Below, piece by piece: positions 25,123 to 32,341 of a stretch of 35,703 bases of DNA. Location: assembly GCF_020480685.1 (NCBI RefSeq), contig NZ_JAJAFU010000024.1, positions 1 to 35,703 of the forward strand, written 5' to 3'. Source of the DNA: Deferrivibrio essentukiensis. Its GTDB lineage: Bacteria; Chrysiogenota; Deferribacteres; Deferribacterales; Deferrivibrionaceae. Every line of letters starts with the position of its first letter. Within the stretch, counting starts at the first letter, position 1. The position numbers were made by a program, and so were the translations under genes. The notes below the pieces were generated by a model, which saw only the letters and a program-made list of their open reading frames with translations, did no database searches and was not told the DNA's origin.

Positions 25123-25788
25123 ATGTTAAGTACAGAAAATCTAAATAAATTTTACTATAACGGAAAAATTGAAACACATGTCTTAAAAGATTTGACCCTT
25201 GAAATTGATGCGGGGGAATTTGTAGCCATTTTAGGTAAATCCGGCTCAGGCAAAAGTACACTATTAAACATCCTGTCAACACTTATGAAAGCTGATTCTG
25301 GCAAAATATGTTATAATGACATTAACTACTTCGATGTAAAGGAAAAAGAGTTGAACAAACTGAGAAATGAGGAATTTTCTGTTATCTTTCAGTTTCACTA
25401 TCTTATCCCATATCTGACTGCACTTGAAAATGTACTTTTACCTTGCTCAAAAAGTTTTACACCGGTAAAAAAAGAAGATATTGAGTATGCAAAAGAGTGT
25501 CTTGACAAAGTAGGCTTGAACGGAAAGTACGACAGACTGCCAAATCAGCTTTCGGGTGGTGAGCAGCAAAGAGTGGCAATAGCAAGGGCGCTTATAAAAA
25601 AGCCAAAGGTGATTTTTGCTGACGAACCTACAGGGAACCTTGATGCTGAAAACAGTATGATTGTAGCAAATATTTTCAAGCAACTTAACAATGAAGGTTA
25701 CACTATATTGATGGTAACACACGATAAAAGTATGGCTGACTTTGCAGAAAGGATAATTACAATGAAGGATGGGCAGATTGTCAATTAA
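25123..25788 (+). CDS. LolD/MacB-type ABC transporter ATPase
   Basis: The 221-residue protein is a complete single ABC ATPase: Walker A GKSGSGKST (about 38-46), a Q-loop in VIFQFHYLIPYLTALENV, the signature LSGGEQQR, Walker B VIFADEPTGNLD and a switch His in MVTHD. The sequence groups with LolD/MacB/YknY-like enzymes that pair with FtsX-type permeases. An AAGAGG ribosome site lies before ATG, 12 bases after the permease gene. Its 3' end overlaps the kinase gene by 20 bases, so transport and sensing parts are made together. Confidence 0.92.
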   Translation: MLSTENLNKFYYNGKIETHVLKDLTLEIDAGEFVAILGKSGSGKSTLLNILSTLMKADSGKICYNDINYFDVKEKELNKLRNEEFSVIFQFHYLIPYLTALENVLLPCSKSFTPVKKEDIEYAKECLDKVGLNGKYDRLPNQLSGGEQQRVAIARALIKKPKVIFADEPTGNLDAENSMIVANIFKQLNNEGYTILMVTHDKSMADFAERIITMKDGQIVN

Positions 25789-26890
25789 AAATTATTATAT
25801 TCCCGGCAATAAATTTGTCGGGATTTTTTCTCTTATTTTCTTCCTTGTAATAATGTTTTTTCATCACACCACCCCTTCGGATTTCAGTATAATTCACATA
25901 GTTCATTACTACATGCTCTACATAATTGTCATAATAATGGCAATGAATTACGGACTTATTGGCGGGATATTGGCTTCATTTGTAATTACCATATCTTATG
26001 CCCCCAACATTTATTTTAACATATTTGAGCTCAAACACTATCATTTGCGAAGCTTTGTGGAAGTTTTGATGATGTATACACTTGGTATATTTGCAGCATT
26101 TTATTCCCAAAAACTTTATCTTGAAAAAATAAAAGTTCAAAATGCCTATAAAAAGCTGGAAGCAGCGACAGAAGAAAAAATTAGAATGGAAAAGGAATTT
26201 GCCAAATCTGAAAAACTCAGGGCGTTAGGTCAGTTATCTGCAGGTATAGCACATGAAATAAGAAATCCGCTTGCATCTTTAAAATCTGCAGCAAAACTAA
26301 TCAAAAGTGGAAAAAATATAGAACAGCTTACAGATATTCTTGTTACAGAAATTGACAGACTTAACAGTTTTATTGAAAGATTCTTACAATATGCAAGATT
26401 TGGAAGGATTGAAAATAAAAATATATTCATCAAAAATTTTTATATGGAGCTTCTTGAATGGCTTAAACTCGCCACAAAATCTACCAATGAAAATATAAAA
26501 ATAATAGAAAATTATCAATGTGACGAAAACGCACAAATAAAAGGGGATATCAATAATTTAAAACAGGCATTTATCAATATCTTTTTAAACAGTGTTGAAG
26601 AATTGAAAAGCAACAATTCCGATAGAAAAATCATCGAATTTGCTGTAAATTGCGAGGATGAAAAGATTATCTTTTGCATAAAAGACAATGGAAGAGGTAT
26701 CTCTGAAAATATCAAAGAAAAAATTTTTGAGCCTTTTTTTACCACAAAAGAATCAGGCTCAGGATTAGGTTTGACAATAACTTCAAAGATAATTAGTGAA
26801 CACGAAGGGGATTTAAAGATATCAAATAATAACGGAGCACAATTTACTATTTCTTTAAAGAAGGCAACAGATGAAGATACTGCTTGTTGA
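25769..26890 (+). CDS. Membrane histidine kinase, NtrB-like
   Basis: The 373-residue kinase has four predicted membrane spans in the first 113 residues (about 17-32, 43-59, 62-82, 94-113) with very short outside loops, so it probably senses within the membrane or through the neighbouring transporter. A coiled linker (114-150) leads to the H-box LSAGIAHEIRNPL with phosphoacceptor His162. The ATP-binding domain has N-box NIFLNSVEEL, DNGRGIS and GSGLGLT. The kinase core resembles NtrB/HydH/AtoS-type partners of sigma-54 activators, which agrees with the next gene. It overlaps the regulator gene by 20 bases. Confidence 0.9.
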   Translation: MGRLSIKNYYIPGNKFVGIFSLIFFLVIMFFHHTTPSDFSIIHIVHYYMLYIIVIIMAMNYGLIGGILASFVITISYAPNIYFNIFELKHYHLRSFVEVLMMYTLGIFAAFYSQKLYLEKIKVQNAYKKLEAATEEKIRMEKEFAKSEKLRALGQLSAGIAHEIRNPLASLKSAAKLIKSGKNIEQLTDILVTEIDRLNSFIERFLQYARFGRIENKNIFIKNFYMELLEWLKLATKSTNENIKIIENYQCDENAQIKGDINNLKQAFINIFLNSVEELKSNNSDRKIIEFAVNCEDEKIIFCIKDNGRGISENIKEKIFEPFFTTKESGSGLGLTITSKIISEHEGDLKISNNNGAQFTISLKKATDEDTAC

Positions 26891-28199
26891 AGATAATGAA
26901 ACCCTTGCAACCCTTATCAAAATCATGCTTGAAGATGAAGGGTTTGAAATTGAGCATCTAAATCGTGGTGATAAAGCATTAGAGCTTTTAAAAAAAGAAA
27001 GCTTTGACATTATTATTACCGACATAAAATTACCCGGCTCAAGCGGGCATGATATTTTGGATTTCTCTATTAAAAATCAGTTAGGTTCAATCGTAATAAT
27101 AATAACCGCCTATGGAAATATAGCTGATGCGGTAAATGCCATCAAGTCAGGAGCTTACGACTACATTCCAAAGCCGTTTGAAAATGAAGTATTAGTCAAT
27201 ACAGTAAAAAAGGCAGCAAAATTCAAAACTATTGAGAATGAAAATATTCAGCTTAAAGATTTTGTAAAAAGCTCTCTAAAACCAAACATTATCGGCAGTA
27301 GCGTAAAGCTAAAAAGTGTAATGGAATTAATAGAAAAAGTCGCACAAACTGATGCACCGGTATTGTTCTTAGGGGAAAGTGGTACAGGGAAAGAGTTATT
27401 TGCAAAGCAACTTCACTTTATCAGTAATCGTAGCAGCAAACCCTTCGTGACAGTAAACTGTGCAGCTATCCCTGAAAATCTTTTTGAAAGTGAACTTTTT
27501 GGGCATAAAAAAGGAGCTTTTACCGGGGCGGACAAAGATAAGACAGGGAAAATAAAATCTGCAAACAAAGGTACACTTTTCTTAGATGAAATTGGGGAGC
27601 TACCATTTGAGACACAAGCAAAACTTCTCCGCTTTTTACAGGAAGGGGAGATACAGCCGGTAGGGGGAAATTTTGCTGAAAAAGTTGATGTAAGGATTGT
27701 AGCTGCCACAAATAAAGATTTAAAAACATTGGTAGAGCAAGGCAAATTCAGAGAAGACCTATATTACAGGCTAAATATTTTCCCCATCAATATCCCGTCA
27801 CTTCGCGAAAGAAGTGAAGATATTCATGAGCTTGCCGCATATTTCTTACAAAAATATGGATACAAACATATAAAACTCGATGATAAAACATTAGATAAAT
27901 TGAAAAATTACGACTGGCCTGGGAATGTCAGAGAGCTTGAAAACACTATTTACAGAATGGCAATCTTGTCAAAAGGGGAAAAACTAAATACAGACTTTTT
28001 TATGGGCAGTAGAGGGAATGTAAAATCCTGCCTTTTGCTTGAGCTTCCTGAGGATAATTTTGATATTATCGATTTTGAAAAAAATATAATTTTAAAGGCT
28101 CTTGAAAAATTTAATTGGAACAAGAAAAAGACTGCGGAATATCTGTGTATCCCAAGACATGTGCTGCTTTATAGAATGGAGAAGTATAAACTACACTGA
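26871..28199 (+). CDS. NtrC-family sigma-54-dependent response regulator
   Basis: The 442-residue protein has a receiver domain (1-120) with Asp51 as the phosphorylation site and conserved Lys101. The AAA+ domain (about 138-365) has Walker A GESGTGKE (168-175), the sigma-54 contact loop GAFTGA (215-220) and Walker B GTLFLDEIGE. A Fis-type helix-turn-helix lies at about 403-440. All key residues are intact, so it should activate sigma-54 promoters after phosphorylation by the kinase encoded just upstream. A sigma-54 promoter and paired palindromes lie before the first gene of this same operon, so autoregulation is likely. It is the last gene of the operon. Confidence 0.93.
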   Translation: MKILLVEDNETLATLIKIMLEDEGFEIEHLNRGDKALELLKKESFDIIITDIKLPGSSGHDILDFSIKNQLGSIVIIITAYGNIADAVNAIKSGAYDYIPKPFENEVLVNTVKKAAKFKTIENENIQLKDFVKSSLKPNIIGSSVKLKSVMELIEKVAQTDAPVLFLGESGTGKELFAKQLHFISNRSSKPFVTVNCAAIPENLFESELFGHKKGAFTGADKDKTGKIKSANKGTLFLDEIGELPFETQAKLLRFLQEGEIQPVGGNFAEKVDVRIVAATNKDLKTLVEQGKFREDLYYRLNIFPINIPSLRERSEDIHELAAYFLQKYGYKHIKLDDKTLDKLKNYDWPGNVRELENTIYRMAILSKGEKLNTDFFMGSRGNVKSCLLLELPEDNFDIIDFEKNIILKALEKFNWNKKKTAEYLCIPRHVLLYRMEKYKLH

Positions 28200-28202
28200 T
28201 TA

Positions 28203-28252
28203 TTTTCAACGTTCAATATTCGATGTTCAAGGTTTTTAGTACAAGGTACAAC
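28203..28252. repeat. Degenerate 7-base tandem repeat
   Basis: Read on the minus strand, about seven units of seven bases follow each other, with a TTGAA or TTGTA core (for example ccttgaa, catcgaa, tattgaa, cgttgaa). It fills the gap between the convergent response regulator and HEPN genes. Confidence 0.6.
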
Positions 28253-28263
28253 ACTGAGACTCT

Positions 28264-28680
28264 CTATAATTCAACTCCAAGAGCCTTTTTAACAATCATT
28301 TCAATCTCTTTAGCCCAGTCTATGGCCTGTTGCGCCTCTTCTGTTGAGTATTCCTCAGAAGGTATCCAATCTTCCATGCCATAAAAGGAAAGTTCCCTTT
28401 CTTTGCGTAATCTTCTTGAAATATCTTTTAAACGTTCAAGATTATCATTTACTACCTGAGGAAAAACTTCTTTATTCATCTCTATGTATCTTGAAACATC
28501 ATGAACTTTAGGCACTTCTATTCCAAATGCTATTATAAGTGCTTTCAAGAGAAGTTCTACAACCTCCTGAGCCTCTCTGACCACATCAGCATAAGATTCT
28601 TCAGATTTTAAAAACTCCAAAGCCTTTATCCTTTTTTGTGCCCTAAAAATATAATCATCTACTAATCTCATCCTTTGCAT
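28264..28680 (-). CDS. HEPN-domain protein
   Basis: The 138-residue all-helical protein has the HEPN plan: a helix with FRAQKRIKALEFL, a second with VVREAQEVVELLLKALI, a VPKVHDVSRYI turn and a last helix starting YSTEEAQQAIDWA. HEPN RNase toxins normally carry R-x4-6-H; at the matching place this protein has RKERELSFYG without His, so RNase activity is doubtful. It overlaps the nucleotidyltransferase gene by 26 bases, the usual MNT/HEPN pair arrangement (type VII toxin-antitoxin when active). The start at 28680 has GGAG eight bases upstream; Met4 is an alternative. Confidence 0.8.
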   Translation of the reverse strand: MQRMRLVDDYIFRAQKRIKALEFLKSEESYADVVREAQEVVELLLKALIIAFGIEVPKVHDVSRYIEMNKEVFPQVVNDNLERLKDISRRLRKERELSFYGMEDWIPSEEYSTEEAQQAIDWAKEIEMIVKKALGVEL

Positions 28681-29119
28681 ATAATATTCTCCAGTATTTT
28701 TTGGGATAAGAGTGCTCTAAAATTTCACCATTATCTATCTTTTCTTTTATCACACTAACCACTTTGTTTATTAAACCAGCCTTATCATATAGGGTAATAT
28801 AATTTTCAAAAATCCCTAAATAAAATGAATGAAACACATCCAAATCTTCTACTGTTAAGACTATTGGGCTAAGAAAATGCTCTTCGAAATAATACCCGAT
28901 TTTTTTGTAAAACTCATCTATTCTTTTTTTAAAAGTAATATTACTTTTATTGAGTACAATTAAAATGTCTATATCAGAATATGTTGCGAAATCACCCCTT
29001 GCTACTGAGCCAAAGAGTACTGCGGCCATAAGATCATTACCGTAAGCTTTTTTTAAAAGCTCAAGTAAATAGTCTTTTTTTTCTATGAGATTCTTTTGAA
29101 AAAAAGTTTGTAACGTCAT
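28655..29119 (-). CDS. mntA: MNT-type minimal nucleotidyltransferase
   Basis: The 154-residue protein has the minimal nucleotidyltransferase motif GSVARGDFATYSDIDILIV, with Gly-Ser and the paired Asp residues of the active site. In characterised MNT/HEPN pairs this protein adds AMP to the HEPN toxin and silences it. It is also possible that the pair has another role, because the HEPN partner here lacks the expected catalytic His. A GAGGTGA ribosome site lies about eleven bases before ATG. The upstream gap to the exporter gene holds 7-base repeats. Confidence 0.85.
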   Translation of the reverse strand: MTLQTFFQKNLIEKKDYLLELLKKAYGNDLMAAVLFGSVARGDFATYSDIDILIVLNKSNITFKKRIDEFYKKIGYYFEEHFLSPIVLTVEDLDVFHSFYLGIFENYITLYDKAGLINKVVSVIKEKIDNGEILEHSYPKKYWRILYAKDEISR

Positions 29120-29285
29120 TTTTAATTTTTCACCTCATCTAAGACTTAATTTATCATTGATCTTTTAAATTTTAATTTTTCATTTCATAATTACATGAAA
29201 ATCAACTATCTTATATAATAAATTATATACCATTTCTTCAACTTTTAAAGAAAATTTGTATTTACTTTTGAACATTTTATTCTTG

Positions 29286-29341
29286 AACATAGAATTTAGA
29301 ACTTCTAACCTTGAACATAGAACGTAGAACGTTGAACGTTT
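29286..29341. repeat. Eight perfect-phase 7-base repeats
   Basis: Eight units in a row share phase: aacatag, aatttag, aacttct, aaccttg, aacatag, aacgtag, aacgttg, aacgttt. They end directly in front of the promoter of the exporter gene. Units just to the left continue the pattern with a one-base slip. Confidence 0.75.
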
Positions 29342-29346
29342 ACTTC

Positions 29347-29374
29347 TTGAAGTTTCCCTAAAAAATTTTATAAT
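29347..29374 (+). promoter_or_regulatory. Sigma-70-type promoter, leaderless geometry
   Basis: TTGAAG (29347-29352) and a perfect TATAAT (29369-29374) are 16 bases apart, and the ATG of the exporter follows after exactly six bases (29375-29380) with no ribosome site. Confidence 0.7.
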
Positions 29375-29380
29375 GACCAC

Positions 29381-30772
29381 ATGCATACTAATAACGACTC
29401 AAACAAAAATACTGCCCTTTTCATTGCCGCACTTTCTTCATTTTTAGCTCCATTTATGACATCCTCAATAAATGTTTCTTTGCCAGATATTGAGAAAGAT
29501 TTTATAGTCGATGCTGTCCTTCTCGGTTGGGTAGCCTCTTCATACATTTTGGCGGCAGCCATTTTTTTAGTCCCATTTGGCAAGATTGCTGACATTTACG
29601 GCAGAAAAAAATTATTTTTGATTGGGATAGCTACTTATACAATATCCACTATTTTAATCGGACTATCTCACTCTATATCCACACTTTTAACCTTCAGAGT
29701 TATTCAGGGAATTGGCAGCTCTATGGTATTTAGCACAAATATTGCAATTATCACATCCGTTTTCCCTTTGGGTGAAAGGGGGAAAGCACTTGGTATAAAT
29801 GTTTCAGCTGTTTACGTAGGGTTGTCACTCGGCCCTGTGTTAGGTGGGGTATTGACCCAGCATTTCGGTTGGAGAAGCTTATTCCTCTTTCAGATTCCAT
29901 TTTGCATACTTATAATTTTTCTTACTTTTAGTAAATTAAAAGGGGAATGGGCAGAGTCAAAGGGTGAAAAGATTGATACAATTGGTGCAACCCTTTACGT
30001 GCTTTTTATCGCCTGCATAATGTATGGTTTGACGGTTATTACAAATGCAAAATCCATACTTTTTATAATATCGGCAATGATATTATTTATTATGTTAGTC
30101 CAGATAGAAAAAAGGGCTCAACATCCAATAATTGATTTTAATATTTTTAAAACAAATATCACATTTACATTTTCAAATGCAGCAGCATTTATAAACTACT
30201 CTTCCACTTTTGCGGTAAGCTTCTTATTAAGTTTGTACCTTCACTATATTAAAGGGTTAAGTGTTCAAAATGTTGGGATGATTTTGCTATTTCAACCCTT
30301 AATGATGGCTATATTCTCACCTATTGCAGGGAGGCTTTCCGATAAAATAGAGCCAAGAATAATTGCATCAATCGGCATGGGACTTATGTCTGTAAGCCTT
30401 TTTATTTTTTCTACGATAAATTTTCAGTCAAGTATTCAGATTATTGTTTTCACTTTGGCACTTCTTGGCCTTGGGTTTGCTCTATTTTCATCCCCTAATG
30501 CCAATGCAATAATGAGCTCAGTAAAAAAGAAAGATTACGGCATCGCCTCTGCACTGCTTGGCACGATGCGGCTTACCGGGCAGATGTTTAGCATGGCTAT
30601 AGTTATGGTAGTATTCACTTTGATTATAGGCAAAGTAAGAATCACACCGGAATATTATGACGGCTTTGTTTCAAGTACCAAAATATTATTCTTAATTTTC
30701 GGATTTTTAAATTTTATAGGCATCTTTGCCTCAATTACCCGGGGGGATATAAAAAATATCAACAGATCTTAA
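29381..30772 (+). CDS. MFS exporter, DHA2 (EmrB/QacA) family
   Basis: The 463-residue protein has about 14 hydrophobic spans, as in the DHA2 drug:proton antiporters. The N-terminus has FLAPFMTSSINVSLPDIEKDF, motif A appears as GKIADIYGRKK (67-77) and motif C as SLGPVLGGVL. It should export small organic compounds using the proton gradient; the substrate cannot be told. It is a single gene, between the divergent MNT/HEPN pair and the convergent ATPase gene. The last codons (ITRGDIKNIN) lie in a 24-base stretch that recurs almost exactly at 32282-32305. Confidence 0.88.
   Translation: MHTNNDSNKNTALFIAALSSFLAPFMTSSINVSLPDIEKDFIVDAVLLGWVASSYILAAAIFLVPFGKIADIYGRKKLFLIGIATYTISTILIGLSHSISTLLTFRVIQGIGSSMVFSTNIAIITSVFPLGERGKALGINVSAVYVGLSLGPVLGGVLTQHFGWRSLFLFQIPFCILIIFLTFSKLKGEWAESKGEKIDTIGATLYVLFIACIMYGLTVITNAKSILFIISAMILFIMLVQIEKRAQHPIIDFNIFKTNITFTFSNAAAFINYSSTFAVSFLLSLYLHYIKGLSVQNVGMILLFQPLMMAIFSPIAGRLSDKIEPRIIASIGMGLMSVSLFIFSTINFQSSIQIIVFTLALLGLGFALFSSPNANAIMSSVKKKDYGIASALLGTMRLTGQMFSMAIVMVVFTLIIGKVRITPEYYDGFVSSTKILFLIFGFLNFIGIFASITRGDIKNINRS
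30733..30756 (+). repeat. 24-bp direct repeat, copy 1
   Basis: The stretch aattAcccggggggat followed by ataaaaaa matches the copy at 32282-32305 in 23 of 24 positions and in the same orientation. The two copies bracket the DUF4143-type ATPase gene. Confidence 0.6.
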
Positions 30773-30828
30773 ATTTACAATTTTACAATTTAAACTTACA
30801 ATTAACCTTTTTATAAAACTATTTCCCT

Positions 30829-32013
30829 TTAATATATAAATCCGATTAGCCATAATGGGATTTTTCTGTCATAACCAACTTCAATGTCATCTGTCAGGAG
30901 ATACCCGTTATTACCAATTTTGGAATAATTTTTATTTTTACCGCCAATTTCAATTAAATATTGATTGTTTACAAGAAGATCCCCTTTTTTAGGATAGCTT
31001 AAATTATAAAGATTTTTTAGTTGCGAAACTACAAAAGTTTCTCTAATTGTTCCAATTTTTCGTTCTTCACAATAACAATAGTTTAAGTTTGTATTATTCA
31101 AATATATTTTTTCAGGCTTTGTAAAAATGGCATCACCTTTTACATTTGGTTTTAACGATGTTAGGATATTGCCAGAGTTTAAATATTCAATATAACGATA
31201 TAAAGTATGTCTGTTAATCTCAATTTTCTGGGCAAGTTTAGAGAGATTAAGCTCATAAGGCTCTGGGAAGCATATTAATTTAATAAGTTTTTTTAGCTTA
31301 ATTATATTCTTTGGTTCAATTTTATATATCAGTGGCAAATCAGACTCTACAACAACGTTTATCGTTTCTTCTAATTTCTTGTAATAAGTGTTTGGGTTTT
31401 CAAAATAAAAAGGATAAAATCCATACTGTAAATATTCCTTAAAATGCTCCAGTGGTTTTATTGACTTTAAGATATTGTAAGCTATTTCTACATGATTTTT
31501 TAAAATCTCTTCCAGTGGAATACTTTTGAATTGTTTTCCTACTTTTAATTCTAAAAACTCTCTAAATGAAAGACCGTTTACTTTATATAATACTGCACGT
31601 CTACTCAAGTCATCCTTTGCATGCTCTAATCTTAAAGCACTCGACCCTGAAATTAAAACTTTTATGTCAAGAAAGTCATATATCTCTTTTAATTGTCTTG
31701 CAAAATCAGGATATTTGTGAATTTCATCTATAGCTAATACCTTACCGCCTTTTGCTGAAAACTCTTTTGCTAATTCAAATAGCGACAAATTACTCATTTT
31801 TATAGAATCAGCGGAAATATAGAGCTTTTTATTTAAAGGTAGATTTATCTCTTTTAAATATTGAAGTAGAAAAGTAGTTTTGCCTACTCCCCTCGCACCT
31901 AAAATCACTATTAATTTGTCGTTGAAATCAACTTTATTAAAAAAATACCTTTTATATTGAATGTTTAAGCTACTAAGTAGCAATACAAACCTTTCATAAA
32001 AAAAATCCAGCAT
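30829..32013 (-). CDS. AAA+ ATPase (AAA_14/DUF4143 type)
   Basis: The 394-residue protein has Walker A GARGVGKTT (39-47), Walker B KVLAIDEIHKYPD (91-103) and a sensor-like LISGSSA. A winged helix at about 245-290 (LSKLAQKIEINRHTLYRYI) is followed by a C-terminal domain with LIEIGGKNK, a possible degenerate PD-(D/E)xK core. Such proteins are common in archaea and thermophiles, and their role is not known; links to mobile DNA and antitoxin-like regulation have been proposed. A GAGGG ribosome site precedes the ATG. Its promoter holds an inverted repeat. It may repress itself through the winged helix. Confidence 0.8.
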   Translation of the reverse strand: MLDFFYERFVLLLSSLNIQYKRYFFNKVDFNDKLIVILGARGVGKTTFLLQYLKEINLPLNKKLYISADSIKMSNLSLFELAKEFSAKGGKVLAIDEIHKYPDFARQLKEIYDFLDIKVLISGSSALRLEHAKDDLSRRAVLYKVNGLSFREFLELKVGKQFKSIPLEEILKNHVEIAYNILKSIKPLEHFKEYLQYGFYPFYFENPNTYYKKLEETINVVVESDLPLIYKIEPKNIIKLKKLIKLICFPEPYELNLSKLAQKIEINRHTLYRYIEYLNSGNILTSLKPNVKGDAIFTKPEKIYLNNTNLNYCYCEERKIGTIRETFVVSQLKNLYNLSYPKKGDLLVNNQYLIEIGGKNKNYSKIGNNGYLLTDDIEVGYDRKIPLWLIGFIY

Positions 32014-32042
32014 ATCAACCCTCTAAGCCAACTTGCCCAACC

Positions 32043-32081
32043 TATTAAACAAATTATATAATAATTGTTTAATATATTCAA
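32043..32081 (-). promoter_or_regulatory. Promoter of the AAA+ gene with inverted repeat
   Basis: On the minus strand TTGAAT (32076-32081) and TATAAT (32053-32058) are 17 bases apart. Perfect 10-bp arms TATTAAACAA (32043-32052) and TTGTTTAATA (32065-32074) flank the -10 box and fill the spacer, with a 12-base centre that is itself nearly palindromic. Confidence 0.6.
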
Positions 32082-32341
32082 CAATTATTCTTATTACTAT
32101 AATCCCTTTTATCTTACCGCTAAACTAAAAGTAGACTCTTCTTTTTTTATTTTTTTAAACCTCATAGGATACCGAGTAGCACGGAGATTTTTTAAATTTT
32201 ATTTCTTTAAACTTAAATATTTTCCCTTCTGTCTTTTTTTGGCTCAATGTTTGTTAAATATGTTCTTTATGCAAAATTATAAATTGCCCGGGGGGATATA
32301 AAAAAAATTAATTTAATGTCTATATATTGGCTATGCCCTAG
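32082..32341. other. AT-rich gap between the two ATPase genes
   Basis: No gene is supported. The plus-strand frame at 32065-32301 has no ribosome site and biased Phe/Leu/Lys content typical of chance frames in AT-rich DNA. The only structure is the second 24-base repeat at 32282-32305. Confidence 0.5.
32282..32305 (+). repeat. 24-bp direct repeat, copy 2
   Basis: Same orientation as the copy at the end of the exporter gene, 23 of 24 identical. In frame it would read ARGDIKKIN, close to the exporter's C-terminal RGDIKNIN, so it may be a remnant of a related gene end. Confidence 0.6.

Noticed and set aside
29180-29386. Minus-strand 68-codon frame
   Set aside because: It runs through the heptad repeats and across the promoter of the exporter, with no ribosome site.
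32065-32301. Small plus-strand gene of 78 codons
   Set aside because: It has no ribosome site, overlaps the promoter of the AAA+ gene and has the Phe/Leu/Lys bias of chance frames in AT-rich DNA.
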